Shown: positions 30,901 to 39,533 of the stretch, one piece after another
Position numbering within the stretch: position 1 is the stretch's first letter
How the letters are laid out: every line of letters begins with the position of its first letter
Source of the DNA: a virus
Reading direction: 5' to 3' (one strand)
Length of the DNA: 43,078 nucleotides
IMG/VR virus record: IMGVR_UViG_3300043446_000524
Span: 1-43,078 of that record
Program-made: the position numbers and the translations under genes
Notes under the pieces: model-generated
Database searches by the model: none
Seen by the model: the letters and a program-made list of their open reading frames with translations, nothing else
Told to the model about the DNA's origin: nothing

Positions 30901-33234
30901 ATGGCTATTAGTAAACCATTGTATGAAATGCCTGAAGGCATCGAGATGCTCGCTCAGCAGGAGATACCTGTTGAAATTGAGATTGAGGTTGAAAACATTG
31001 GTGGTGATGGGGTTGAGGTTTTACTTGGAGAAGCTGAAGAGGAAGGTGAAGAAGAAGCGTTTGAGGACAATCTTGCAGAACATATGTCTGAAGCTGACTT
31101 GCAGAAGATTGCAGGTGACATTATGGAGTTGGTCGAAGCAGATATTAACTCACGCAAAGATTGGGTCGATACCTACGTAAAAGGTTTGGACGTGCTTGGG
31201 TTGCGCTATGACGAGGTGACTGAACCTTGGGACGGCGCTTGTGGCGTGTTCTCTACATTGCTGACGGAAGCTGCGATACGGTTCCAAAGCGAATCTATCA
31301 TGGAGACATTCCCTGCGGCTGGGCCGGTAAAGACAAATATTATTGGTGCTTGGAACCCGCAGGTAGAACAAGCCGCCAAACGTGTGCAGGCTGATATGAA
31401 TTATCAGCTAACAGATAAGATGCCTGAGTACAGATCAGAGCATGAACGCGCATTATGGGGCGTAGCGCTGGCAGGTTCATCATTTAAAAAGGTCTACTAC
31501 GACCCGTCACTTGAGCGCCAAGTTTCATTTTATATACCTGCGGAAGACATCATCCTCCCCTACGGTGTAACAAACATACGCCGCACTGATCGCCTTACGC
31601 ACATCATGCGTAAGACTAAAAATGACATCAAGAAGCTGCAAGTTAGCGGTTTTTACCGTGATATAGACCTCGGTGAGCCTCTTTCCACGCAAACAGATAT
31701 TGAAAAAGCTAAAGCTCAAAAAGAAGGTATTGAGCAGACTAAAGACGAGCGCTATCAGATTTATGAGGTGCATATTGAGTATGACCTGCCGGGGTATGAG
31801 GAAGAGTTACCGCTGCCCTACGTCATCACAATTGATAAGAGCACTAATAAAGTTTTAGCTGTACGGCGCAACTACCGTGAAGATGATCCACAGAAACGTG
31901 CGCGGCAGCACTTTGTACATTACATGTACATCCCCGGCTTTGGTGCTTACGGCTTTGGGTTAATTCATATTATTGGTGGCTATGCGATGGCTGGCACCAT
32001 GCTGATTCGTCAGCTTGTGGATGCAGGGTCGCTATCAAACCTTCCCGGTGGGTTGAAGTCCAGAGGGTTGAGAATTAAGGGTGATGACACACCCATTGCT
32101 CCGGGTGAATGGCGTGATGTGGATGTGCCGGGAGGGGCGATTAAAGACAACATCCTGCCGCTTCCGTATAAAGAACCAAGCCAAGTCTTATTAGCGCTAC
32201 TCAATCAAATCACTGAAGAAGCACGACGGCTCAGTGGTATGGCTGATATGAAGATCAGCGATATGTCGAGTCAGGCTCCGGTGGGCACAACGCTAGCGCT
32301 CTTGGAGAGGCAGTTAAAGACGATGGGTGCGGTACAGGCTCGCATCCATGCGTCCATGAAAGAAGAGTTCAGACTGCTCAAAGAAATTATCAGGGAGTAC
32401 ACATCACCTGATTACAGTTACACACCCCAAGACGGTACACCGCAGGTCAAAGTTGAAGACTACGACATCGTGGAAGTTATTCCGGTGTCTGACCCCAATG
32501 CTTCAACAATGGCACAACGTGTTGTGCAGTATCAAGCTGCCTTACAGCTCGCTCAGGGTGCGCCACAACTCTACGACTTACCCCGCCTTCACAGACAGAT
32601 GTTGGATGTTTTAGGTATCCCCAACGCAGACAAGCTTGTGCCGCTGCCAGATGATCAGATGCCGAAAGATCCCATCAGTGAAAACATGAACGCGTTAAAA
32701 GGTACGCCGCTTAAAGCGTTTATTTATCAAGACCACAATGCGCACATGCAGGCCCATATGAACTTCATGCAAGACCCGATGGTGGCTGCGCAGATTGGGC
32801 AGAACCCGATGGCACAAGCCATACAGGGCGCGATGATGGCGCATATTGCTGAGCACCTTGGGTTTGAGTATCGCAAACAGATTGAGGAGCGTGTGGGTGT
32901 ACCGCTGCCGCCGCCTGATAAACCGATGCCTGAGGACATCGAGCTTGAGATGTCACGATTTATTGCTCAAGCCTCGCAGCAGTTGTTACAGATCCACCAG
33001 TCTCAGGCTGCGCAACAACAAGCTCAGCAGCAGGCACAAGATCCGCTCATCCAGATGCAGCAGCAGGAGTTGCAGATCAAGCAGGCTGAAGTGCAGCGTA
33101 AAACCCAGAAAGATGCGACAGATGCACAGATACAGCAGCAGCGGTTGGGTATTGAGCGCGAGCGCATACAGGCACAGTTGGTGAAAGATGGACTCGACAT
33201 TGCAGAAAAAACAAGAGCAGCCGGACGACGTTAA
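30901..33234 (+). CDS. Portal protein
   Basis: 777 residues, long for a portal. An acidic N-terminus is followed by the portal core (DVLGLRYDEVTEPWDGACG, the GLIHIIGGYAMAGTMLIRQL stretch and the SSQAPVGTTLALLERQLKTM segment before a long helix). The C-terminal ~100 residues are Gln-rich coiled coil (QAAQQQAQQQAQ). The size and long helical tail suggest a podovirus-type portal with an extended barrel. Position between terL and head genes supports the call. AGGA precedes the ATG. Confidence 0.88.
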   Translation: MAISKPLYEMPEGIEMLAQQEIPVEIEIEVENIGGDGVEVLLGEAEEEGEEEAFEDNLAEHMSEADLQKIAGDIMELVEADINSRKDWVDTYVKGLDVLGLRYDEVTEPWDGACGVFSTLLTEAAIRFQSESIMETFPAAGPVKTNIIGAWNPQVEQAAKRVQADMNYQLTDKMPEYRSEHERALWGVALAGSSFKKVYYDPSLERQVSFYIPAEDIILPYGVTNIRRTDRLTHIMRKTKNDIKKLQVSGFYRDIDLGEPLSTQTDIEKAKAQKEGIEQTKDERYQIYEVHIEYDLPGYEEELPLPYVITIDKSTNKVLAVRRNYREDDPQKRARQHFVHYMYIPGFGAYGFGLIHIIGGYAMAGTMLIRQLVDAGSLSNLPGGLKSRGLRIKGDDTPIAPGEWRDVDVPGGAIKDNILPLPYKEPSQVLLALLNQITEEARRLSGMADMKISDMSSQAPVGTTLALLERQLKTMGAVQARIHASMKEEFRLLKEIIREYTSPDYSYTPQDGTPQVKVEDYDIVEVIPVSDPNASTMAQRVVQYQAALQLAQGAPQLYDLPRLHRQMLDVLGIPNADKLVPLPDDQMPKDPISENMNALKGTPLKAFIYQDHNAHMQAHMNFMQDPMVAAQIGQNPMAQAIQGAMMAHIAEHLGFEYRKQIEERVGVPLPPPDKPMPEDIELEMSRFIAQASQQLLQIHQSQAAQQQAQQQAQDPLIQMQQQELQIKQAEVQRKTQKDATDAQIQQQRLGIERERIQAQLVKDGLDIAEKTRAAGRR

Positions 33235-33418
33235 CCCAGAGGGACTGAAGAAAAATGGGTACATCTTGATAAATAAAGACGTCAGGGATGCGCGGTACGC
33301 GGTGTGTAAGGTGTGCCCCGAACTGCGCCCCCTGATAAAGACGTGTAAACAATGTAACTGCATCATGCCTGCTAAAACATGGCTAAAAGATGCGTGGTGC
33401 CCCAACCATTGGTGGTGA
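33188..33418 (+). CDS. Small zinc-finger protein (DUF6171-like)
   Basis: 76 residues overlapping the end of the portal gene by 47 bases. Six Cys in the pattern CKVCPEL ... CKQCNCIMPAKTWLKDAWCPNHWW match a small zinc-binding family common in aquatic phages near head genes. Function unknown; a morphogenesis role is inferred from position. Confidence 0.75.
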   Translation: MDSTLQKKQEQPDDVNPEGLKKNGYILINKDVRDARYAVCKVCPELRPLIKTCKQCNCIMPAKTWLKDAWCPNHWW

Positions 33419-33420
33419 AT

Positions 33421-33624
33421 ATGGCGTATGAAAAACAGATGTTAGATCACTTATTTAATAAGCTCAAAGAACGCGAACGCGAGATGAGTGACGCAATAGC
33501 TGAAGGCTCAAGTCAAGATTTTGCTGAATATAAGTATTTGTGCGGCGTAATCCAAGGTCTACGCCGTGCAAGGATGGAAGTACAAGACCTTGTGCAACGA
33601 TATGAGGAATTTGAAAATGACTGA
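33421..33624 (+). CDS. Small helical protein near portal
   Basis: 67 residues from the ATG at 33421 (GGTGGTG just upstream); an earlier start at 33379 would read through the end of the upstream gene. Two helices with KYLCGVIQGLRRARMEVQDL, a pattern common to small head-region phage proteins. Overlaps the GroES-like gene by 8 bases. Confidence 0.7.
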   Translation: MAYEKQMLDHLFNKLKEREREMSDAIAEGSSQDFAEYKYLCGVIQGLRRARMEVQDLVQRYEEFEND

Positions 33625-33994
33625 AGCAGCAGATGCAGTAATTGAAGAAGCTAAAGAAAGAGCAAAGCAATTACCTATTGTTAAGGGTTACAAAATACTT
33701 TGCACATTACCTAATATCGAGAATAAGTTTGATAGTGGGATTGTCAAAGCTGATGTAACCGTGAAGCATGAAGAATTACTAAGCAATGTGCTGTTTGTCG
33801 TAGCACTAGGTGATATGGCTTATGCAGATCAAAGCCGTTTCCCTACTGGGGCTTGGTGCAAACCGGGGGACTTTATTGTGACCCGCGCAAATACTGGTAC
33901 TCGGTTAAAGATTCACGACCGTGAGTTTCGGATTATTAACGATGATTCCGTAGAAGCTGTGGTGGAAGATCCCCGTGGCATTCAACGTGCGTGA
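33617..33994 (+). CDS. GroES-like co-chaperonin
   Basis: 125 residues from the ATG at 33617. The C-terminal ~100 residues follow the Cpn10 pattern: GYKILCTLPNIENKFDSGIV, a beta-barrel strand set with VVALGDMAYAD, WCKPGDFIVTRANTGTRLKI, and REFRIINDDSVEAVVEDP. Phage GroES-like proteins (for example T4 gp31) replace host GroES to help fold the capsid protein, and this gene lies between portal and capsid. The mobile loop sequence (about 35-50) differs from host GroES. Confidence 0.78.
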   Translation: MTEAADAVIEEAKERAKQLPIVKGYKILCTLPNIENKFDSGIVKADVTVKHEELLSNVLFVVALGDMAYADQSRFPTGAWCKPGDFIVTRANTGTRLKIHDREFRIINDDSVEAVVEDPRGIQRA

Positions 33995-34002
33995 GGTGAA
34001 TA

Positions 34003-34962
34003 ATGGACAAGACTGAATTTAAATTTCCTGACGAAAAAGAACAGGAAACCAAGCAAGAAGCCAAAGATGGTTTTGAGTTTGATATTGAAGTTGTTGATGA
34101 CACGCCAGAGCCAGATAAAGGACGTAAGCCTTTAGATGAGCCTGTCAACGAAGTAACAGACGACGAGCTGGCTAAATACGACGAAAGTGTTCAAAAACGT
34201 ATTAAAAAAATTACGCACGGGTATCACGACGAGCGTCGAGCAAAAGAAGCTGCGCTACGTGAAAAAGAAGAAGCGCTGAAGTTTGCACAAAAAATCATTG
34301 ATGAAAACAACAAACTCAAAGGTTCTGTGCATGAAAACACTACTGCGCTTGTAGAACAGGCCAAACGTGCAGCAGCTTTGGAGCTTGAAGAAGCCAAGCG
34401 TAAATATAAAGAAGCCTATGAATCGTTTGATGCAGATCAGGTTGTTGCGGCGCAAGAAGCATTAACGGCTGCAAAAATAAAAGCTGATCGGTTGGCAAAT
34501 TACAAAGTTACTGCGCCACCTAAAGAAACACCTGCTTTACAAACAACACAAAACGATGTAAAAATAAACCCCGAATCCGCTCCAGCGCCTTCAGATCCCA
34601 AAGCACTTGCGTGGCAGGAAAAAAATCAGTGGTTTGGGCAAGATGAAGAGATGACCAGCTTTGCGCTAGGGCTGCACCAAAAATTGGTCAAAGAAGGCGT
34701 CGATCCACGGAGCGACGACTATTATGAACGCGTAAACAAACGTTTACGTCAGGTATTCCCCGAAAACTTTTCTGATGCAACAGAGAAATCAGAGGAGAAA
34801 CCTAAACGGACGAGCAGTAATGTTGTAGCCCCAGCAAGTCGAAACGTTGCGCCAAAGAAAATCACGTTGACACAAACTCAGGTTGCACTAGCTAAGAAGT
34901 TAAAGATCCCTCTTGAACTGTATGCCCGAAAAGTGGCGGAAGGAATGACACAAAATGGCTGA
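34003..34962 (+). CDS. Scaffolding protein
   Basis: 319 residues, acidic, with a long central coiled coil (RRAKEAALREKEEALKFAQK onwards), a Pro/Thr linker and a basic C-terminal helix (KKLKIPLELYARKVAEG). This architecture, with the capsid-binding helix at the end, is typical of phage scaffolds. It lies upstream of the capsid gene and has a GAGGTG site. No protease was identified nearby. Confidence 0.75.
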   Translation: MDKTEFKFPDEKEQETKQEAKDGFEFDIEVVDDTPEPDKGRKPLDEPVNEVTDDELAKYDESVQKRIKKITHGYHDERRAKEAALREKEEALKFAQKIIDENNKLKGSVHENTTALVEQAKRAAALELEEAKRKYKEAYESFDADQVVAAQEALTAAKIKADRLANYKVTAPPKETPALQTTQNDVKINPESAPAPSDPKALAWQEKNQWFGQDEEMTSFALGLHQKLVKEGVDPRSDDYYERVNKRLRQVFPENFSDATEKSEEKPKRTSSNVVAPASRNVAPKKITLTQTQVALAKKLKIPLELYARKVAEGMTQNG

Positions 34963-35422
34963 GAATCGTACAAACAGAGAATTGAATACCCGCGACAAAG
35001 TTGAGCGTCCTCGTAGCTGGGCACCTCCCACGTTACTGCCGGACCCTGCACCTGAGCCGGGGTATAAGTATCGCTGGATTCGTGTTTCCATGATGGGTCA
35101 ATCAGATCCACGTAACGTGTCAACCAAACTGCGTGAGGGGTGGGAACCTGTTAGAGCTGTAGATCATCCTGAGATTTCTGGTTATCTAGAAACCGATAAT
35201 GCTCGATTCAAAGACAATATCGTGGTGGGTGGTTTAATGCTTTGTAAAACACCGACAGAATTTGTTGAGCAACGGAATGCTTATTATCAACAGCAGGCCG
35301 ATGCGCAAATGCGTTCTGTAGACAACAACTTCATGCGCGAAAATGATCCAAGAATGCCTCTGTTTTCAGAGCGCAAAACCTCGGTTTCATTTGGACGCGG
35401 TAATCAACAATCCAAGGAGTAA
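34955..35422 (+). CDS. Head-region structural protein
   Basis: 155 residues, Pro/Trp-rich in the first part (RPRSWAPPTLLPDPAPEPGY) then a helical Gln-rich part and disordered end. Proteins of this type occur between scaffold and capsid genes in related aquatic phages. Overlaps the scaffold by 8 bases. Confidence 0.6.
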   Translation: MAENRTNRELNTRDKVERPRSWAPPTLLPDPAPEPGYKYRWIRVSMMGQSDPRNVSTKLREGWEPVRAVDHPEISGYLETDNARFKDNIVVGGLMLCKTPTEFVEQRNAYYQQQADAQMRSVDNNFMRENDPRMPLFSERKTSVSFGRGNQQSKE

Positions 35423-35428
35423 TTCCAA

Positions 35429-36088
35429 ATGGCTTACCCGACTGTTTCAGCCCCCTACGGGCTAAAGCCGATCAATTTGATCGGTGGTCAGGTCTTTGCC
35501 GGTGCTACTCGTCAACGCCGTATCGCATCCGGTGCTTCTAGCATTGGTTTCGGTGACCCCGTTATTTTTGTTAATGACGGCACCATCGCGGTTTCGACTT
35601 CGACAACGGCTGCACCTGCAACAGGCTTTGCTGGCGTCTTTCTAGGCTGTCAGTTTGTTTCGTCTGTAACCGGACAACCCACGTTCTCGCAAGCATGGAT
35701 TAGCGGCACCTCGGTAAAGGCAAACACCTTTATCACCGCGTTCGTGTGCGAAGATCCAGATCAGTTGTTCCAAGTCGCCGTAGTTACTGGCACGACGGTT
35801 GTTTCGACGACCACGGGCTTGACCTACAGCAACATCAACAACAATGCAGCTTTGGTGGCTAACACGCTTAACACCACAAGCAACGATTCTCAGCAAGCTA
35901 TTTTGTTGAGTTCGGCAGATGTGACGGCTTCTTTGCCGATCCGTATTGTTGATCTGGTGCCTGATACGGCATTTTCTTATAGTGGCACTGTTTACTACCC
36001 GGAAGCTATCGTTAAGTTCAATATGCCGAACATTAGCGGTTCTACTTTCCTCGGTGGTCATGCCTACTACAACCCAACCGGACTGTAA
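35429..36088 (+). CDS. Capsid-associated (decoration-like) protein
   Basis: 219 residues starting MAYPTVSAPYGLKPINLIGG. Gly/Ser/Thr/Val-rich beta protein with no catalytic motif. AAGGAG precedes it, its codons are well optimised like those of the capsid gene, and the position directly before the major capsid protein suggests a decoration or minor head protein. Confidence 0.6.
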   Translation: MAYPTVSAPYGLKPINLIGGQVFAGATRQRRIASGASSIGFGDPVIFVNDGTIAVSTSTTAAPATGFAGVFLGCQFVSSVTGQPTFSQAWISGTSVKANTFITAFVCEDPDQLFQVAVVTGTTVVSTTTGLTYSNINNNAALVANTLNTTSNDSQQAILLSSADVTASLPIRIVDLVPDTAFSYSGTVYYPEAIVKFNMPNISGSTFLGGHAYYNPTGL

Positions 36089-36101
36089 TAGGGGAACATA
36101 A

Positions 36102-37010
36102 ATGGCTATTTCACGCGCACAACTATTGAAAGAGCTGCTCCCCGGCTTGAACGCATTGTTCGGTTTGGAGTATGCGAAGTATGGCGAAGAGCACAAAGAG
36201 ATTTACGAAACTGAATCTTCTGAGCGCTCGTTTGAAGAGGAAACCAAGCTGTCAGGCTTTAGTGCTGCCCCGGTTAAAAACGAAGGTAGCGCAATTGCTT
36301 ATGACAACGCGCAGGAAGCTTGGACCGCACGTTATACGCACGAGACCATTGCTTATGGCTTCTCAATCACTGAAGAAGCAATTGAAGATAACCTGTACGA
36401 CAGCTTGTCGGCTCGTTATACCAAGGCACTTGCACGGTCGATGGCTTATACCAAGCAGGTTAAAGCTGCTGCTGTTTTGAATAACGGTTGGGCTTCTACC
36501 GTAACTTACGGTGACGGTCAGACTTTGTTCTCCACAGCACATCCGCTGGTTTCCGGTGGTACTAACAGCAACACGACCGCTACGGGCGTGGATCTTAACG
36601 AAACCTCGTTGGAAAATGCAGTGATTCAGATCGCTGCGTGGACTGATGAACGTGGGCTTTTGATTGCTGCTAAACCCCGCAAGCTTATCGTTCCTCCTGC
36701 TTTGATGTTCGTGGCAACTCGCTTGTTAGAAACCGAACTCCGTGTCGGTACTAACGACAACGACATCAATGCCCTGAAGAACAACGGTTCGATTCCTGAG
36801 GGTTATACGGTCAACCACTTCTTGACCGACACTAACGCTTGGTTCCTGACGACCGATGTTCCTAACGGCTTGAAGCATTTTGTACGGACACCGTTACAAA
36901 ATTCAATGGACGGGGACTTCGACACCGGAAACGTTCGCTACAAAGCTCGTGAACGTTATAGTTTTGGTGTGTCTGATCCTCTCGGAATCTACGGATCTCA
37001 GGGAGCCTAA
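36102..37010 (+). CDS. Major capsid protein
   Basis: 302 residues with the character of Mu-gpT/HK97-fold capsids: an N-terminal helical arm, RYTHETIAYGFSITEEAIED, a loop with LFSTAHPLVSGG, PRKLIVPPALMFVATRLLE and a C-terminal YSFGVSDPLGIYGSQGA. GGGGAA precedes the ATG. A strong terminator follows immediately, as expected for the most expressed gene. Confidence 0.88.
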   Translation: MAISRAQLLKELLPGLNALFGLEYAKYGEEHKEIYETESSERSFEEETKLSGFSAAPVKNEGSAIAYDNAQEAWTARYTHETIAYGFSITEEAIEDNLYDSLSARYTKALARSMAYTKQVKAAAVLNNGWASTVTYGDGQTLFSTAHPLVSGGTNSNTTATGVDLNETSLENAVIQIAAWTDERGLLIAAKPRKLIVPPALMFVATRLLETELRVGTNDNDINALKNNGSIPEGYTVNHFLTDTNAWFLTTDVPNGLKHFVRTPLQNSMDGDFDTGNVRYKARERYSFGVSDPLGIYGSQGA

Positions 37011-37017
37011 TCAGGCT

Positions 37018-37046
37018 AAAAAGGGGGTTGCAAAACCCCCTTTTTT
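37018..37046 (+). terminator. Strong terminator after major capsid gene
   Basis: AAAAAGGGGGTT-GCAA-AACCCCCTTTTTT, a 12-bp stem ending in a T run. Separates head genes from the downstream neck/tail group. Confidence 0.92.
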
Positions 37047-37139
37047 ATTTATACTGTGAGTATCTGGGAAACCAGCTTGCTAAACTGTCCCAGCAGACGA
37101 TGCACCGATTAGCGAGCGACTTGTGCATAAGGAATTATC

Positions 37140-37640
37140 ATGGCAGTTTCAACAACCCAAGCAATTTGGCGTTCGGGTGGTGGCGATCAAACTCGCACCG
37201 CTTATTGTGGCACTCCTCTTATGGTTGCCGAGTTTTATATTTCTGGCGCGTCTGCAAATAGTGCAGCCGTTCAGGTTTCTTCTACTAACACTGCCCCAGT
37301 TATTCTTCCGGCTGGCGCTGTTGTTACTCAAATTAATGCTTTGTGCGCTGCAACAGGTGGCACGACCCCCACGTTTGATATGGGCTGGATTGGCTATTCT
37401 GATACGACAGTTTCTGACGACAACGGACTTGTTGCCGCTGCTGTTGCTACCACGGGCAAGCTGGTTATTAATTTTGCTTCTGCTACCGCAGGGGATGATC
37501 TAAACACCATTATGTCTGCTACTCAGATGGTAAAAATCACTGGTGGCGGTACGACAGGTGACGCTCCCACAGGTGGCAACATTACTGGCGAAATTTTTTA
37601 CTACGTCACTGATCCATACCTCGGTCAGCAAAACGTCTAA
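37140..37640 (+). CDS. Virion structural protein (beta-rich)
   Basis: 166 residues, Ala/Thr/Gly-rich beta protein (ILPAGAVVTQINALCAATGG). AAGGA precedes the ATG. First gene after the capsid terminator; no clear promoter is visible in the ~90-base gap. Likely a head or neck component; specific role unknown. Confidence 0.6.
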   Translation: MAVSTTQAIWRSGGGDQTRTAYCGTPLMVAEFYISGASANSAAVQVSSTNTAPVILPAGAVVTQINALCAATGGTTPTFDMGWIGYSDTTVSDDNGLVAAAVATTGKLVINFASATAGDDLNTIMSATQMVKITGGGTTGDAPTGGNITGEIFYYVTDPYLGQQNV

Positions 37641-37655
37641 TGACGGAGGCCAATT

Positions 37656-37934
37656 ATGGCTATGCAAACAGACGTAAAAGCTATATCGTTAGCAGCCTCT
37701 GGTGATATTAGTGCGTACCCAACCCGCATACGCGGGTTGGTTGTTGAGCCGGGAGCCTCTGCCGGTAGTGTGGTTGTTAAGGATGGTGGGTCTGGCGGTA
37801 CGGCGCTGTTCACAATTAATACGATTGCTGGCGGAGAAACCTTTAACGTTTTTATCCCTGCCGAAGGTGTGCGCTGCATTACTAGTGCGTATGCAACCCT
37901 GTCAAATGCAAAAGTGACGGTGTTCTATGGCTAA
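37656..37934 (+). CDS. Small beta structural protein
   Basis: 92 residues of strand-turn repeats (IRGLVVEPGASAGSVVVKDG) typical of small virion beta-sandwiches. GGAGG precedes the ATG. Possible decoration protein. Confidence 0.6.
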   Translation: MAMQTDVKAISLAASGDISAYPTRIRGLVVEPGASAGSVVVKDGGSGGTALFTINTIAGGETFNVFIPAEGVRCITSAYATLSNAKVTVFYG

Positions 37935-38181
37935 ATCTCCGGCGTGGCAGCGCAAGGAAGGCAAAAACCCAAAAGGTGGTTTGAACGCCAAGGGGCGAGC
38001 TTCGTACAACGCAGCTAATCCGGGGAAACCCGGACTCAAACCCCCTCAACCAGAGGGTGGGTCACGCAGAGATTCTTTTTGTGCCCGGATGAAAGGCATG
38101 AAGAAGAAGCTTACGAGCGCTAAAACAGCTAACGATCCAGATAGCCGCATCAACAAATCGTTAAGGGCTTGGAAGTGTTAA
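37927..38181 (+). CDS. Small basic protein (DUF6321-like)
   Basis: 84 basic residues: WQRKEGKNPKGGLNAKGRAS, then SFCARMKGMKKKLTSAKTAN and NKSLRAWKC. This is a recognisable family in phage virion regions (DUF6321-like). Strongly cationic; function unknown, but DNA contact is plausible. Overlaps the upstream gene by 8 bases. Confidence 0.75.
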   Translation: MAKSPAWQRKEGKNPKGGLNAKGRASYNAANPGKPGLKPPQPEGGSRRDSFCARMKGMKKKLTSAKTANDPDSRINKSLRAWKC

Positions 38182-38433
38182 ATGGAAACGGGTACGCTGG
38201 TTTGGAATCTGATCACTTCTTTTTTAGTGGGGCTGGTGATGTTCATGGTGAAGCAGGCGTCTGATGAGCAAAAGCGGATTCAGATTTTGCTAAACCGTAC
38301 GCGGGAAGAAATTGCCCGTGAGTACATCACCCGCGCAGAAGTTAAGCAGGATTTTGAAAAAATTATGGAACGGTTTGATTCAGGCTTTACAAGACTTGAA
38401 GCAAAGATTGACGCGCTTGCTAAGAAAGGATGA
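38182..38433 (+). CDS. Small membrane-anchored coiled-coil protein
   Basis: 83 residues: one N-terminal membrane helix (about residues 6-25, LVWNLITSFLVGLVMFMV) then a charged coiled coil. Could be a holin- or spanin-like lysis component or a membrane-associated virion protein; no lysis partner is visible. Confidence 0.6.
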   Translation: METGTLVWNLITSFLVGLVMFMVKQASDEQKRIQILLNRTREEIAREYITRAEVKQDFEKIMERFDSGFTRLEAKIDALAKKG

Positions 38434-38438
38434 TGGCA

Positions 38439-38678
38439 ATGTCAACCAATAGAAATATACCTAGCCCCCCGGATATGGATTCGTCTAAGTACGAGCCGGA
38501 TTTAAACAAACCTAAAAAACCTGCGCCAAAACCTAAGCCCAAGCCTGTAAAAAAGGCTGAGTTTGAAATGGACGATACAGAAACATTTACCGCTAAAAAA
38601 GGCGGTAAAGTAGGTTCAGCTTCTAAACGTGCAGATGGCATTGCTAAAAAAGGCAAAACTCGCGGAATGATGCGTTAA
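38439..38678 (+). CDS. Small basic Lys/Pro-rich protein
   Basis: 79 residues from the ATG at 38439 (AAAGGA 8 bases upstream; ATGs at 38430 and 38433 are alternatives). A Pro/Lys linker leads to KRADGIAKKGKTRG, a motif shared with the next gene. Disordered and cationic. Confidence 0.6.
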   Translation: MSTNRNIPSPPDMDSSKYEPDLNKPKKPAPKPKPKPVKKAEFEMDDTETFTAKKGGKVGSASKRADGIAKKGKTRGMMR

Positions 38679-38697
38679 TTTTTAAAGGAGTATTAAT

Positions 38698-38865
38698 ATG
38701 AAAAAGATGGCTAAAGGTGGTGGCGTAGCCCCAACAAAAATGGGTACAGTGAAAACAGCAGCTCCCAGCCGTGATGGTGTTGCTACCAAGGGTAAAACCA
38801 AAGGTACGCAAATCAAAATGAAAGCTGGCGGATACTGCTACGGTGGAATGGCTAAAAAGAAATGA
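38698..38865 (+). CDS. 55-residue basic protein
   Basis: MKKMAKGGGVAPTKMG opens a Lys/Gly-rich peptide with SRDGVATKGKTKG, paralogous to the motif in the previous gene, and a C-terminal GGYCYGGMAKKK. AAAGGAG precedes the ATG and the stop overlaps the next start (ATGA), so it is very probably expressed. Confidence 0.7.
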   Translation: MKKMAKGGGVAPTKMGTVKTAAPSRDGVATKGKTKGTQIKMKAGGYCYGGMAKKK

Positions 38866-39137
38866 TGCCTTCTCGCGGCATGGGAGCAATTGCTCCCTCT
38901 AAAATGCCCACCGCCAAGCGCAAAGCTAGGCGGGATGATACTGACTTTGATCAGTACGCTGAAGGTGGCAAGGTGAATGCGGCAGGTAATTACACCAAAC
39001 CGGAGCTACGCAAGAAGATTGTGTCTCAGGTTAAAGCCGCAGCTACTCACGGTACTAAAGCAGGGCAATGGTCCGCGAGAAAAGCGCAGCTTGTAGCTAA
39101 GAAGTACAAAGAAGCTGGTGGAGGTTACCGTGACTGA
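38862..39137 (+). CDS. Small basic protein
   Basis: 91 residues: KRKARRDDTDFDQYAEGGKV and a helical part KPELRKKIVSQVKAAATHGT ... QWSARKAQLVAKKYKEAGGG. A common small phage protein near adaptors. Function unknown. Confidence 0.7.
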   Translation: MMPSRGMGAIAPSKMPTAKRKARRDDTDFDQYAEGGKVNAAGNYTKPELRKKIVSQVKAAATHGTKAGQWSARKAQLVAKKYKEAGGGYRD

Positions 39138-39303
39138 GAAGTGGATTCAAAAAGCAATCAAAAAGCCCGGAGCCTTACGTGCACAGCTTGGTGTCAAAGG
39201 CGACAAACCGATTCCCGCAGGTAAGCTGGCTAAAGCTGCTAAGGCTCCCGGTAAATTAGGGCAGCGAGCAAGGCTAGCGCAGACGTTGAAGAAGATGAAG
39301 TGA
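39130..39303 (+). CDS. Small basic protein, GTG start
   Basis: 57 residues from the GTG at 39130, which has GGAGG upstream and overlaps the preceding stop. EKWIQKAIKKPGALRAQLGV is a recurrent motif of small virion-region proteins; the C-terminus is Lys/Ala-rich. Confidence 0.65.
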   Translation: MTEKWIQKAIKKPGALRAQLGVKGDKPIPAGKLAKAAKAPGKLGQRARLAQTLKKMK

Positions 39304-39533
39304 AAGCCCCGCAGCAAAGTTTGAAGGATTGGGGTGACCAGAAATGGCGGACAAAAAGTGGTAAACCGTCTAGCAAAACTGGCGAACGATACCTCCCGGA
39401 GGCGGCAATTAAGTCTCTTACACCTTCAGAATACGCTGCGACGACAAAGGCAAAACGAGCTGGAAAAAGCGCAGGAAAACAGTTTGTTAAGCAACCGGCA
39501 AAAATTGCCGCTAAGACTGCGAGATTTAGATGA
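39300..39533 (+). CDS. Small basic protein, GTG start
   Basis: 77 residues: SLKDWGDQKWRTKSGKPSSK, TGERYLPEAAIKSLTPSEYA and a very basic end. The KWRTKSGKPS ... GERYLP pattern recurs in phages near DNA-contacting virion proteins. GTGA overlap with the upstream stop. Confidence 0.7.
   Translation: MKAPQQSLKDWGDQKWRTKSGKPSSKTGERYLPEAAIKSLTPSEYAATTKAKRAGKSAGKQFVKQPAKIAAKTARFR

Noticed and set aside
37123-37503. A Leu-rich 126-residue frame resembling a membrane protein
   Set aside because: It is a frame-shifted shadow of the beta-rich structural gene at 37140-37640; Leu arises from GCT/ACT-rich codons.
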